A stretch of DNA of 64,000 bases from Antedon mediterranea (GCF_964355755.1 NC_092673.1:3229001-3293000); one strand, 5' to 3'; counted from the first letter of the stretch, positions 26,901 through 40,882 are shown. The notes: generated by a model from the sequence alone, not told the origin. Numbers and translations are program-made.

Positions 26901-27591
26901 CCATGCGCAATTTCAAATTATTCAGATCATAAATAACACAAAATGGCCATATATCAATACTTCTGATATGAAATTACTGTACGTATCCACATATAATTGT
27001 AAAAAATTGTCCTCTACAGTAGGAAAATGGCGAGAAAATAAATATACCAAATATATATACCAATTATGTGATAATTCCATTATGATTATTGAACAATGTA
27101 GCAGATGAACCAGAAATTGCTGCCCTTTAACTAATTTCGCACCGAGGCTAGGTTATTTCTGGGTGGGATGGCCACTGTACTTAATTATTTGTTATGCATG
27201 ATTTAAAAGATTTGCAAAATTTGAAAATGAAACTGCCAACCAAGCAAGGAATTGGATTTTCTCACATCCGCCGACAAGCCAGGTTTGATTTTGACAACAT
27301 ATATAGGCCTACTACTACTACTACTAGTCTAGGCTAGGCCATATCAGGGTAAATAAGGCAATTATCTTTTGAAAAATAAATGTTGGCTTAGGACTAGGCC
27401 TAATTGAATTAAAATAATAGTCTAGCCCCCGCCTAGGCCAGTGCGATTTTCCGTGGCCAGACAACAGATCTGAAACGGACCAGACAAAAATGCCATGATG
27501 CGCCCGTTATCAACAAACATGAATAGCCTAGCTAGGCCTAGCTAGCTAGGCATACTTACACAACTAAGCGGGACACAATGTAAGACACCAT
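5942..27591 (-). CDS. Receptor expression-enhancing protein, REEP1-4 subfamily (7 exons, ~400 aa)
   Basis: Coding exons in transcript order: 27591-27560, 25796-25724, 22223-22147, 19914-19794, 19070-18957, 7779-7686, 6633-5942. All junctions are GT..AG and the phase closes throughout. The product starts [11 protein letters not shown] and runs on as [37 protein letters not shown], then [28 protein letters not shown]. This is the TB2/DP1/HVA22 domain (about residues 8-100) in the form typical of REEP1-4, with no N-terminal extension of the REEP5/6 kind. Such proteins sit in ER membrane hairpins, shape tubules and link ER to microtubules. Residues ~102-140 ([17 protein letters not shown]) also match REEP1-4. 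The last exon adds a long acidic-to-basic, Ser/Pro/Tyr-rich tail ending in a Lys/Arg-rich segment ([18 protein letters not shown]), so the protein is longer than the roughly 200-260 aa I recall for human REEP1-4. The reading frame stays open upstream of the chosen ATG, so the start rests on family similarity. Which vertebrate paralogue is closest cannot be told. Confidence 0.93.
6765..6957. mobile_element. Foldback MITE with TIR 'gggtctttcacacctgttcc'-like ends
   Basis: The ends (gggtttcgcacctggttc and gaacaggtatgaaagaccc-like) are inverted copies of each other, and the centre contains a second palindrome around cacgtggcatagccacgtg. A better preserved relative lies at 42408-42523 in the second amine oxidase gene. 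It falls in the last REEP intron. The ORFs read through it on the minus strand are not genes. Confidence 0.7.
9093..9148 (-). other. tRNA-like sequence lacking the anticodon arm
   Basis: On the minus strand a 7-bp acceptor-like stem (aagcccc/ggggctt) encloses a D-arm-like AGTGGTCTAATTGTTAGAA segment and a T-arm/B-box-like CCGGGTTCAAATCTTGG. There is no room for an anticodon stem-loop: the whole unit is 56 nt. It is probably a tRNA pseudogene or a SINE promoter region rather than a functional tRNA. Confidence 0.55.
11211..11306. mobile_element. MITE 'GCTCTGTCTACACTATCAAACT' family, truncated copy
   Basis: Left TIR taagctctgtctacac is followed by caaactagtttgaca and two units of the aaatatggtagtgatatg array; the right half is missing. 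Confidence 0.8.
12873..13030 (+). mobile_element. tRNA-derived SINE (family with 21299 and 41362 copies)
   Basis: A tRNA-like head (ttggtgattaacatgtttgccttccaattcc ending in a ggttcgatc B box) is followed by a body 'ggttataactaac...ctcagctttaaatgatctttagtttat' and a 'ttcatcctgaat' tail. The same order of motifs recurs at 21299 and 41362. It is non-coding. Confidence 0.65.
13335..13534. mobile_element. MITE 'GCTCTGTCTACACTATCAAACT' family, copy with 4 array units
   Basis: The left end ggtctgtctacactatcaaac and right end gtatagaccgagctta are inverted copies. Four tandem units of tatcactaacatatttgggt fill the centre. Confidence 0.85.
14160..14370. repeat. Minisatellite, unit about 21 bp
   Basis: Imperfect tandem copies of caccatatataggcatgtgct (variants with tatgggcatgt, tacaggcatgt) run through this stretch, broken by a diverged segment near 14280-14310. 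It is not part of a recognised TIR element. The 80-aa ORF across it is an artefact. Confidence 0.75.
14489..14603. mobile_element. Small foldback element (~115 bp)
   Basis: The arms aagcttggttcccactagga and tcctagtgggaaacaagctt are near-perfect inverted repeats, continuing inward (tgtaacgcgagga / tccttgcgttatg). The spacer between the arms is under 50 bp. No coding capacity. Confidence 0.75.
14676..14758. mobile_element. MITE 'GCTCTGTCTACACTATCAAACT' family, right half
   Basis: The copy begins inside the element at atgatgatgtcatatcacta and runs to the right end agtgaagacagagctt. The left TIR is absent. Confidence 0.75.
16348..16678. mobile_element. MITE with long (~50 bp) terminal inverted repeats
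   Basis: The left arm begins agaggtttcg-like (gggaggtttcgcaacctt) and continues acgaatacgataacgaaaac-ggatacgtcac. The right arm is its inverted copy, ending gattgcgaaacctct. The two arms match over about 50 bp with a few substitutions, and the spacer is about 220 bp with no ORF of note. The superfamily is not clear from the ends. Confidence 0.8.
17121..17273. mobile_element. MITE 'GCTCTGTCTACACTATCAAACT' family
   Basis: Left end cttgtctacactatcaaac; interior with tgtgatgtgctcatatatgg and two array units; right end gtcaaactagtttaggcagagctt, which has lost part of the TIR. Confidence 0.8.
18433..18856. mobile_element. TIR element with 'tatacccttttcaca' ends
   Basis: The ends tatacccttttcacac and gtgaaaagggtata are inverted copies about 420 bp apart. 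The interior has short sub-repeats (gggaccatt; cacactttgcaaac appears twice) but no credible coding sequence. The 71-aa ORF inside it has no recognisable domain. Confidence 0.65.
20031..20150. repeat. Dispersed repeat shared with the amine oxidase intron
   Basis: Two parts recur elsewhere. The segment ctgaaaagaactgttgagtttctc recurs at about 37415. The segment ctttatatcaacatttgatt through ccttcaaacaatata recurs at 39285-39345. At 37415-39345 the two parts flank a LINE insertion; here they are adjacent. The preceding ttttgcggtacacca is the inverse of tggtgtaccgcaaa found at 39280. Confidence 0.6.
21299..21475 (+). mobile_element. tRNA-derived SINE (family with 12873 and 41362 copies)
   Basis: The head gctgtagcttgatggttaac followed by gtgcttgccttccaa and the B box ggggttcaatctc mark a tRNA origin. 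The body 'gggttgtaactcctgac...ccactccctaagccttaaaataagacttag' and the tail 'tttatccatcctg' match the other copies. Confidence 0.7.
22417..22655. repeat. MITE-internal array flanked by a ~47-bp direct duplication
   Basis: The core (about 22462-22600) is the interior of the abundant MITE family, without TIRs: gtgatgtgcccatatatgg followed by five units of tatcactaccatatttgggta. On each side lies a direct repeat beginning accatatta(a/t)ggggaca/tactttt and ending actcatcaaagtgtacccta (22417-22462 and 22608-22653, a few differences). Confidence 0.75.
22665..22943. repeat. MITE copy with a 21-bp array expanded to ~10 units
   Basis: It begins with the intact left TIR (aaagctctgtctacac). From 22741 to 22940 it contains about nine and a half virtually identical units of tatcactaccatatttggat(a). 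The right TIR is missing and the sequence switches abruptly to unrelated DNA after the array. Both strands are open because the unit is 21 bp; none of these ORFs is a gene. Confidence 0.85.
23029..23156. mobile_element. MITE 'GCTCTGTCTACACTATCAAACT' family, short copy
   Basis: Left end taggctctgtctacactg; interior with two aaatatggta-type units; terminates near gggcatatcacagagct, with most of the right arm lost. Confidence 0.75.
23287..23644. mobile_element. TIR element 'tttaaagatgtattgtccccc' family, copy 1
   Basis: The ends tttaaagatatattgtccccc and gggggacaatacatctttaaa are inverted repeats 358 bp apart. The same element occurs at 47797-48073 (minus orientation) and 50088-50398. Shared interior landmarks are ttttaatgt(c/t)ac, gttattcact, aatttatttacctgaaaaatg and gtgaacaacttcattaaaac. 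No transposase ORF is visible, so all three are non-autonomous. Confidence 0.8.
24198..24299. mobile_element. MITE 'GCTCTGTCTACACTATCAAACT' family, right-half copy
   Basis: The interior and right side are present (cccaaatatggtagtgatatg, gggcacatcacattttttt, gtcacataaagtttgata). The left TIR is lost and the end is eroded (cagagaa). Confidence 0.75.
25209..25372. mobile_element. MITE 'GCTCTGTCTACACTATCAAACT' family
   Basis: Left end ttaagctctgactacactat, two array units, right end gtcaaactattttgaaagtg-tagac. It lies in REEP intron 2. Confidence 0.8.
25962..26264. mobile_element. Two MITE copies abutting head-to-tail
   Basis: Copy one spans about 25962-26100 (aaagctctgtttacac ... gtgtagacagagcttt) and copy two about 26099-26264 (aagccttgtctacactatc ... 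gtgtagatagagctta). They are directly adjacent, sharing at most a few bases at the junction. They differ internally: copy one runs tgtgatgtgcc to actacatttaggcac, while copy two reads the array in the other orientation (aaatatggtagtgatatg). Confidence 0.85.
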
Positions 27592-28543
27592 TTTTAGTCG
27601 TCGAATCGATCCCAATCGTCTTCGTAAGGTCTTTACTTCATCGATACAAACTTCTTTATTTTTAAAGCGGAAATTGCATAAAAGAAAGAAAACCAACACA
27701 GCAAAAACAGAGAGAGAGAATGTGAGCAACAGACACAGTACAAAATCAAAACATTGAATTGATTGGTTTATGCGCATTCCAATCAAATTGTTAAAAAAGT
27801 AGAGGGCGTTGTCATATTTTTTTTATTCATTCATCATACATTCATTCAATATTTTATTTTTGAATCTCTCAACTAAAGTACTAGTAAAATTACGTATAAA
27901 TTTAAAACAATTAAACCTGTACTGACTAATTACCAAAAGACGACGCACTATTATATTAGAATGGCATTCCAATTGGAGAGCATTTTTGACTAATAAAAAC
28001 GTTGTCTAGATAAGATAAGATAAATTTATTGAACGAACGCTTTTGTATCAGCGGCACACGTTTATAAGACGGTGCGTTCATTTACAAGGCAATGTAAAAA
28101 CAAAAAGAAAAGTATCAAAAAATAACATTTAAGTCTTAACTAAGAAGCGAATTATACAAGTAAAATGAAATTAGTAAAAACAAGGTAATCTTACATATCG
28201 AACAATACTTAACCTATATGATGGAGTTAATGTTATTATCTATTTATTATCAGTATTATTAATATTTTCAAGTTTTAAGCGAATATATTATCATTATTAT
28301 TACTAAAAAAAAAAAAAATATATATATATATATATATAATTGCTAATTGATTTATTATACTGTTATTATTAAAATAAATGCAACTCTTATATGATTATTT
28401 GTTCTTATTATATTTAATATTAATAGTTATTTGTAATTTAATTAAATGTGATACAATTTTTATTATACTATTTAGTCTTATTTTTAGTACTGTATTATTT
28501 ATTTATTTTATTTAGATTTAGGTTACATTATATAATTTTGAAG

Positions 28544-28578
<35 letters not shown>

Positions 28579-28660
28579 TAAAAATATAATATATTATTGA
28601 ATTAGATAAATGGTAAAATAATGTTAGTAGATAATATGGTGGGCGGTAAATATTTATATA
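27592..28660. promoter_or_regulatory. REEP upstream region; no gene seen
   Basis: The DNA just upstream of the REEP-like start (27592 onwards) should hold its 5' UTR and promoter, but I see no convincing TATA box or initiator. Beyond about 28000 are a segment resembling a retroposon 3' end (gataagataaatttattgaacgaacgc), a TA microsatellite (28318-28338) and a poly(A) run of about 30 nt at 28546-28574. Confidence 0.35.
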
Positions 28661-29473
28661 TTATATATTAAGTGTAGTCTTTCTATGTCTCCATGCAGCA
28701 GTTAAGTATTGTTTACAGTGATAGTCTACAATTTCACCGATTCTCTCAAATGGAAATTCTAAATAAAGGTCATCAAGTAAAATATGATGTTGGTATTCGA
28801 TTGTACCACTTCTAAAATTCTCCCAGAATGTATCATAACCACAATACAATAAATCCATTTTTAGTAAGTTAAAATGTGTTTCTCTTACATTTTTAAGGTT
28901 TGAACATTCAAGTAGAAAATGGTCTGTAGTTTCAATTAACTGATTGTTGCATAGCTTGCAAAAACCAGTCTCATTTTCTGACCATGTATTTTTTCTACCT
29001 TCTAAATCAAGAGAGTTAGACCTCGCTTTAAACTTTAAACTAATGGAATCAAAATTCACCATATCAAACATGTATGTCTCTGCTTTAGGTTCATGTTTAT
29101 ATTTCAAATATTCGGAGAGGGTTGACTTTGTTTTTGCACCTTCTAACCATTCCTTGATATTTTCTAGAGAGTTGGCATGTGTAAAACTCTTGAACCATTG
29201 ACTTTCCGGATTTAAATTAAACTTATTTCCTAAATCAAATTTACATAATAAATCTTTGATATGGTTAATCCACTTCCATTTCACCTTATCTTCTACATCC
29301 ATTATAGATCTACATAGTAGTTTTTGCCACCTTTGGTCATCCATATTTTTAATTCTGTTAAAATAGGACATCCTAGATTTATTTTGGATGGTGTAGAGTG
29401 TCTCCCATCCTAGGTCACCAATCAATGCCGCTTTCGCGACGTTTCTTGGTGCCTTCAAAATAATTCTAGCCAT
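28661..29473 (-). pseudogene. 5'-truncated LINE ORF2 fragment (C-terminal region)
   Basis: A 270-codon minus-strand ORF starts MARIILKAPRNVAKAALIGDLGW, a form typical of the region after the reverse transcriptase domain in non-LTR retrotransposons. It carries a Cys/His cluster (FCKLCNNQLIETTDHFLLEC, about residues 170-190) of the zinc-finger type found near the end of such ORF2 proteins. The RT and endonuclease domains are missing, and an in-frame stop lies just upstream of the first codons, so this is a dead 5'-truncated copy. The clade cannot be fixed by eye. Confidence 0.8.
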
Positions 29474-29996
29474 TTGGTATTGTAAATTTTCTAACTATAT
29501 CGACTTTCTTTAAAAATTCATAAAAAGAAGGAATTCTACATTCTGCTGTAAACATGTTGGCACTACAAATGCAGTACAATACAAAATAGAGTATTTATTT
29601 TATTGTCATAATTATTATAATATGTATATTTATTATTATATTTTAAGAAGCCCTCCATCATAATTAGATAACTTTTTAAACAAAATATTCGTTTATGTAT
29701 CGATGTATGACTAAAATCAATAAAACTCCCTAATGTTTGGACTGGGTATTTATTTATTTTTTATTTTATTCAATCGAAACCAAAAGCGATAATTACCGCT
29801 ACTAACAGGTTTTGATACAAACAAACCCCAGGACTGTTTAAAGCACCTTAATTGGTCCTGACATTGATCAGGGGCTTCTCTCGTCCAGTGCCCACCTTGA
29901 CCAGAGGTCTGAGGCATACTAGATGTATGTTCAAACGCACGGCGTTAAGGTAGCTCTACGCAAGGCGAACGATAATCCGTGGCGTCAAAATAAATG

Positions 29997-31624
29997 TTAA
30001 TCCTCGCTATACGTTATCTTGTTATAGTAGTTATTTGTGTCATAATTGTTGGTTTCATATACAAGTTGACATCCAGTAGCATTCAGTCGAAATCCCTGGC
30101 AATCTGACCTCCTTAAGCACTGCATCGCACATCTGGTGTGAGACATTGTCACAGCATCACCAGATGACGACTGTTGCTTGGATTGAAAGTACACCGGCTG
30201 GTCTACGGAAAAAATCGATACATTATTATGATGAAGTCTTACTAAAAACTCACTTCTCTAATTTTTTTTATACATCGTACTGTATTCCTTATAAATCAAC
30301 AAATCGCAGTCAAAGACTGAATTTTTAATTATGATAAAAACAAATTTATGCAGGTCATTATTAGTAAATTGGACTCGACTTCCACCTTATCCTCTTCTTA
30401 AGCTCTGTCTACACTATCAATCTTTATGTGACAAAAATGTTAGTGCCCATAATATGGACATGGTGATGTTATATTACTACCAAATATTTAATCATATTAT
30501 CACTACCATATTTGGGCACATCACATTTTGTTGTCACTAAAGTTTGATAGTGTAGACAGAGCTTTATCCTCCACCAAAGACCCTCGAGTACTATTCCTCC
30601 TAAACCCTACAGTAAATGATTTAAGCGGTCATTATTCTCTCGGAAATTGAGTAAGAAAGTAAAAAGCAGCCTACCATATTCACAGATGTATCCTTCATTA
30701 AGGTCAACTGCAAACACTTCATCTGCATCAATATCTTTTATTTCAATCGAATTCGCTTTTATCCTTGTTCCAGCATCTACGTCATTATCACTCCTTGGAT
30801 TACTAAGTATCCATGGTGTCAACTGGGAGTCCAACGTGGTACCACTCCCGTCACACTTCCAGTTTGTGTCTAGTTCACGACCCAGACCCGCTTGGCGCCA
30901 AAATCCAATCCCGTATTTACCCCTTGGACAAACATCAAGAAGTGTGGTCAGAACGAACTGCAACTCATCAGATGTGGTGAGACAAGCAAGGTAACCACCA
31001 GATGTTTCGCAAATGTCTTTGAGATCCATCCAATTTTCTGTTGACGTGTTGGTTAAAATATTTACACGGTACGTTGATGATTGGTACTGTACATTTAAAC
31101 ATTCTGGAAACAGATTAAAGAAAATGATGAACCATAATTGGTTATTAGAATTAAACATAAGCCTACAAAATAAGTATTTTTGCCTGGACTTGTTCTATCA
31201 CGAGAGAGCTAAGGTAATGGAGCCTGGAAATTTGCCTAAGGAATATAGCCAGTGGCGTACCGTACCTGGTGTAGGAACCCTAAGTGGCCCTTTTTGTCCG
31301 TTTTAGCCTTTTTTGATATATATTTAGTTTTAGTATTCTGTTTTTCCCTCTGGGCACTGCTCAGGAACCCCCACAAGCTCCTGGGCCCCTGGGCTTAGGC
31401 TGAGCTCATACCCGTTACGCCACAGTGTATAGCAAAGACGATACAAAAAACATAATGGTGATGTATTATAAAATGTAATAAATATAATATTAAGCCTAGG
31501 TCTAATGGTATGTAATTTGCAATAAAAGGCCAAACAAAAAAATAAAAGAAGAAAATATCATACCGTTAGATGCTCCGATAATGGCGTTTATTTTGAACAC
31601 GATGAAGAAAATAAAAGAAAACAT
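29997..31624 (-). CDS. Secreted C-type lectin-like + PAN/Apple-like protein, copy A (3 exons, 231 aa)
   Basis: Exons in transcript order: 31624-31564, 31103-30675, 30202-29997; GT..AG borders, phases 1/1. Exon 1 gives a hydrophobic start (MFSFIFFIVFKINAIIGASN), read as a signal peptide. Exon 2 (about residues 21-164) is a C-type-lectin-like domain: W-x-D..IC..SGGYLACLTT..EL, GIGFWRQAG, TNWKCDGSG, LTPWILSNPRSDND, and the closing GYICEYG. No EPN or QPD sugar-binding triplet is visible, so Ca-dependent sugar binding is uncertain. Exon 3 is a short PAN/Apple-like domain (CAMQCLRRSDCQGFRLNATGC then QLVYE) ending in an Asn/Tyr-rich tail. The same gene repeats about 2.8 kb upstream. A role in recognition or immunity is inferred only from domain type and duplication. 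Confidence 0.85.
30398..30565. mobile_element. MITE 'GCTCTGTCTACACTATCAAACT' family
   Basis: A complete copy with ttaagctctgtctacactat on the left and gtgtagacagagcttta on the right, inside the second intron of lectin gene A. Confidence 0.85.
31249..31440 (-). mobile_element. 'CAGTGGCGTAAC'-type transposable element remnant
   Basis: On the minus strand this reads cagtggcg-type ends (cactgtggcgtaacgggtat) followed by ggggcccaggagcttgtggg and ttcctgagcagtgcccag. A related remnant lies in plus orientation at 34053-34170 in the corresponding intron of lectin gene B. The 'GTGGCGTAAC' motif is common at the edge of repeats in many animal genomes; the class is not resolved here. Confidence 0.55.
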
Positions 31625-31964
31625 TTTTATGGAACGAATCTCGAATGCCAACATGACAACACACATGTTTAATGTAAAATGATTTTATTTAAACACACCA
31701 ATTCTTACAAGTTGTTATAGTCGTTTGTATCTTATACTAATAGCTAATAGTGCATGGTGATTCGCATTATCTACTTAAACGAGGTCTTGTTAATTGACCA
31801 AAATGTACAAAAGGTTTTAAGCAACAAGATGATTACAAACTCGTGTAGCTTTAATATTTTAATCGATTTAACTAATTTAAATCAACTGCGTTTTGGTCCA
31901 GGTCTAGATTTTAAATTGATACACTAATTATAAGAAGCGAGTAATTGGAATAAACCCTTTTGTA

Positions 31965-32870
31965 TCATAATGCTACTACGACGAATGAGGTAGGAATTAA
32001 AGGGGAAATGTCACGACGAATATGAGGTGGGGGGAATGCCACAATAAGGTATAGAAAGGGAGTTGTGAATTCCACGACGAGATGAGGTGGTAGAAAGGGG
32101 GAGGTGACATAACACGACGACATGAGGAAGGAGGAGAGAAATACCACGACGAAATGAGGTGGTAGAAAGCTATAGGGAGAGGTGAATGCCACGACGAAAT
32201 GAGGTGGTAGAAAGGGGGAGGGAATACTCCACGACGAAATGAGGTGGTAGAATGCTAGGGAGAGGTGGTGAATGCCACGACGAAATGAGGTGGTAGAAAG
32301 GGGAGGTGACATAACACGACAACATGAGGAAGGAGGAGAGAAATACCACGACGAAATGAGGTGGTAGAAAGCTAGGGAGAGGTGAATGCCGCGACAAAAT
32401 TAGGTGGTAAAAAGGGAGAGAGAATACTCCACGACGAAATGAAGTGGTAGAAAGCTAGAGAGAGGTGAATGCCACGCGACGAAATGAGGTGGTAAAAAGA
32501 GGGGGGGGGGGGGGGAGGGAATACTCCACGACGAAATGAGGTGGTAGAAAGCTAGGGAGAGGTGAATGCCACGACGAAATGAGGTGGTAGAAAAGGGGAG
32601 GGAATACTCCACGACGAAATGAGGTGTTGGAAAAGGAGAGGTGAATGCCACGACGAAATGAGGTGGCAGAAGGGGAGAGGTGAATGCCACGATGAAATGA
32701 GGTAGAAAGCCAGAGATGCAACGACAAAATGAGGTAGCAAAGGTGAGAAGTGACATATATGACCACATGAGAAAGGAGGAGAGGAAGGCCACGACGAAAA
32801 GAGGTAAAAATGGAGAGGGGAATGGAAAATGCCACGACAAAAATGAGGTAAAAATGCCTTGCTACAACTT
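31965..32870. repeat. Degenerate minisatellite, unit ~38-45 bp, between the two lectin genes
   Basis: About twenty imperfect copies of a unit like cacgacgaaatgaggtggta followed by gaaagctagggagaggtgaatgc fill the interval. Sub-variants alternate (ggaatactccacgac; gtgacataacacgacgacatg; aggaggagagaaataccacg), suggesting higher-order copying. A run of G at about 32503-32516 interrupts it. The overlapping minus-strand ORFs rich in 'PPHFVV' are translations of the repeat. Confidence 0.85.
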
Positions 32871-32963
32871 AGGCTACATCGATGAATAGCTATAGCTCCA
32901 TATACTAAGCCTTCTGTAAAGTATGGACCTACATATTTTTTATCACAAGGATTTTCTAACGTT

Positions 32964-34389
32964 TTAATTCTGGCTATACGTTAACTTATTATAATAGTTA
33001 TTTGTGTAATAATTGTTGGTTTCATATACAAGTTGACATCCAGTAGTATCCAGTCGAAATCCCTGACAATCTGAACTCCTCAAGCACTGCATGGCACATC
33101 TGGTGGGAAACATTGTCACGACATCACCAGATGACGACTGTTGCTTGGATTGAAAATACACCGGCAGGTCTACTGCTTGGTCTACTGCTTCTATATAGAA
33201 AATTAATTAAATACATTAAATACACATTTCAGTTTAAAATACCTTCAAAACATCATGATAAATGATCCCAAAAGTACTTTACTAAAAATGCAGTTCTAGG
33301 CCTAAATTAGAAAAAGTTGGAACTGAACCGACAACCCCCACCCGACGACCCTGTGCGGTAATTTATTGCATTTAGGTATTTAAAAAAAATCGTGTTGGCG
33401 TCAATACTACCAATTATTGTACCCATTTTGGCGTCAGTCTTCTGTGGTGTTTTTTAAAATCGAAAATAAAATACAATCCGTACCATATTCACAAATGTAT
33501 CCCTCGTTAAGACCTAAAAACGGCTCATCTGTATTAATATCTTTTATTTCAACATTATCCGCTCTTATTCTTGTTCCAGCATCTACGCCATTATCGCTCC
33601 TTGGGTTATTGCTTGCCCATGGTGTCAACAGGTTGTCAAAAGTAGTACCACTCCCGTCACACTTCCAGTTTGTGTCTAGTGCACGATCCAGGCCCGCTTG
33701 GCGCCAAAATCCAATCCCGTATTTACCTCTTGGGCAAAAATCAAGAAGTGTGCTCACCACAAACTTTAACTCATCAGAGGTGGTGAGACAGGCAAGGTAA
33801 CCACCAGATGTTTCGCAGATGTCTCTGACATCCATCCAATTTTCTGTTGACGTGTTGGTTATAATATTTACACGGTACGTTGATGATTGGTACTGTACAT
33901 TTAAACATTCTGTAAAAACGAATATTTTGAGAAGATTTTCAAAAAGGCAAGACAAATCACTGATTCGATTATTAGAAATAAAAAAATATAATATAGAGGA
34001 TGGAACTATTTATCTAATATGTAGGCTTACACCATTATTATTACATTTTCCTAGACAGTGGCGTAACGGCTATGAACGCTTGCTGGCTAAACCCAGGGGC
34101 CCCGGGAGCTCATGGGGGCTCCTGAGCAGTGGCCAGACGATAAAAATAGGCATTAAAATATTCCGAAAAAAATTAATAAAAACGCCCGAGGACTCCAGCG
34201 TTGGAGGGGCACTCAAGGTTCCTAGGCTCCTGTTCCTAAACCAGGGGCCTCATGTCGTCACTGTTCCTGGACCTAAACCTAGCTCTATGGGCTGGTCAAC
34301 TAAAAGAATAACATACCATTGGATTCTTCTCCGTTAATGCTGCTTAATTTGAACATGATCGTAAAAAAGATGAAAGAAACAGATTTCAT
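32964..34389 (-). CDS. Secreted C-type lectin-like + PAN/Apple-like protein, copy B (3 exons, 234 aa)
   Basis: Exons in transcript order: 34389-34317, 33909-33484, 33169-32964, with the same intron phases as copy A and an identical exon-3 length (206 nt). The start is MKSVSFIFFTIMFKLSSING, a likely signal peptide. The lectin-like domain carries the same cysteines and the TNWKCDGSG and GYICEYG motifs, with NNPRSDNG in place of NPRSDND. It has one codon fewer than copy A. The PAN/Apple-like exon is nearly identical to that of A (CAMQCLRSSDCQGFRLDTTGC). The two genes arose by tandem duplication. Low divergence in exons 2-3 against a rather different exon 1 suggests faster change of the signal peptide or later homogenisation. 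The ligand is unknown. Confidence 0.85.
34053..34300 (+). mobile_element. 'CAGTGGCGTAAC'-type transposable element remnant (gene B intron 1)
   Basis: Reads cagtggcgtaacggctatga, then ggggccccgggagctcatgg and ctcctgagcagtggccag. It is related to the minus-strand remnant at 31249-31440 in gene A, but in opposite orientation relative to the genes. The downstream part (cccgaggactccagcgttgg) has no match elsewhere in the window. Confidence 0.5.
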
Positions 34390-34974
34390 AAAACGGTCCG
34401 CCGATGTCAACATGATGACAAATACAGTCTTAATGTAAAATAATTTACTTGTAAAATGATTGGCTTTCGTTTTTGTATCTTAACTTACATACGTGATTCA
34501 CAAACAGAGCTATAGTGCATGATAAATCACATTACTTTAATCGAGGTCTTGTTAATTGACAAAATGTTAAAAAAAAGAAAATGTTAATTCAACGAGATGA
34601 TTGCAAACTCGTGTGGGTTATAATGTTTTAATCGATTCACACTAACTGGTTTTTTTTTGGTCCAGCCAGGTCTAAGGTTAAAATACTTAATAGGATAATC
34701 ATTAATTGAGGAATTACTTCGTTTCTAATGAAAATATTATTTTGTACTTTTTTCTCATGAATAATTGGTTCGTAATCTTATGTTTGTAGTATGGGCCTAC
34801 AAATAAATATTAGAAAAAATGTGTAATATCATGGAGTAAAGATTCTTTACTCCATGGTAATATTAACAAATACAAGCATGCTAAAATATTTATAAAAAAT
34901 ATATAGAATTAATTAACTTTAAAAAAAAAGAAACACACAAAAGAAGGACCATTGCCGTGACATTGTTTTATCAA
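34390..34974. other. Intergenic, contains a short palindrome
   Basis: No ORF of note. A hairpin of about 38 bp at 34827-34865 reads aatatcatggagtaaaga then ttctttactccatgg-taatatt, arms nearly perfect with no loop. A partial tRNA 3' end (attgccgtgac) at about 34952 precedes the complete tRNA. Confidence 0.5.
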
Positions 34975-35046
34975 TGCCGTGACCAGGATTCGAACCTGGG
35001 TTATTGCGGCCACAACGCAATGTACTAACCACTATACGATCACGGC
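34975..35046 (-). tRNA. tRNA-His (GTG)
   Basis: On the minus strand the 72-nt sequence runs from GCCGTGATCGTATAGTGGTT to CCTGGTCACGGCA. The acceptor stem GCCGTGA/TCACGGC is perfect and the anticodon stem TTGCG/CGCAA encloses TTGTGGC, giving anticodon GTG. The T arm is CCAGG-TTCGAAT-CCTGG. The A box and B box fit the consensus. The discriminator base is A. There is no intron. It stands alone between the lectin and oxidase genes. A 3' fragment of the same tRNA lies about 22 bp further along the plus-strand left side. Confidence 0.95.
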
Positions 35047-35421
35047 GAGCTACTAGTCCGGATGCCCGTCAAACTAGCTTGCTCAGTAACTGGATGTCAG
35101 ATAAGAGAATTACGTAATCGATGTGCAGTAGACCGTGACAACACAATTGTCGGCAATTTATAGTAAGTCTATTTTTTACAACAATTTACTAAAATAAAGT
35201 GCATTATATTAATATATTATTATATATAATTTTATTTTAACGTATAATCTTTAACATTACATAGGTAAAATATGAGTTTTGTTTATTTATAATATATAAA
35301 TAACCATTTGAGGCTAGGCCAAGTAGGCTAGGCCTTTTCTCTCTGGGACGGAAGGAGGTACTCCACGGTGGACGTGTCTTCTAGGTGGCGCGCTAGTGGT
35401 AGAATTTGGAAAAGAAGCAAA

Positions 35422-40706
<5,285 letters not shown>

Positions 40707-40882
40707 AATGTCCAATATTTGTCAATTCTATTACAGTACTTTTCACTGTGGACATGTTTTTGTATTTTAAAATGATACGTTTTGTATTTCCCAGTGCAAT
40801 ACAGTACTACTATATTATAATTAGTATTGAACACTATATTATGGCAAAGTACAGTAATAAAATATACTGCATGTATGTAGAA

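Noticed and set aside
27592-27786. In-frame upstream extension of the REEP start
   Set aside because: The frame is open to an earlier ATG, but family members begin at MVS(W/Y)I(I/V)SRLVV; the extension is hydrophobic low-complexity sequence with no known match.
28661-29473. 270-aa ORF as a host gene
   Set aside because: Its motifs (ARIILKAPRN, Cys/His cluster FCKLC...HFLLEC) are those of LINE ORF2 C-termini and it lacks the rest of the protein.
31965-32840. Minus-strand ORFs rich in PPHFVVAF repeats
   Set aside because: They read through the degenerate minisatellite between the lectin genes in several frames; no signal peptide or domain.
35368-35421. Longer N-terminus for oxidase copy 1
   Set aside because: The upstream in-frame codon at 35368 is GTG, not ATG; the first ATG is 35422, immediately before the FAD fold.
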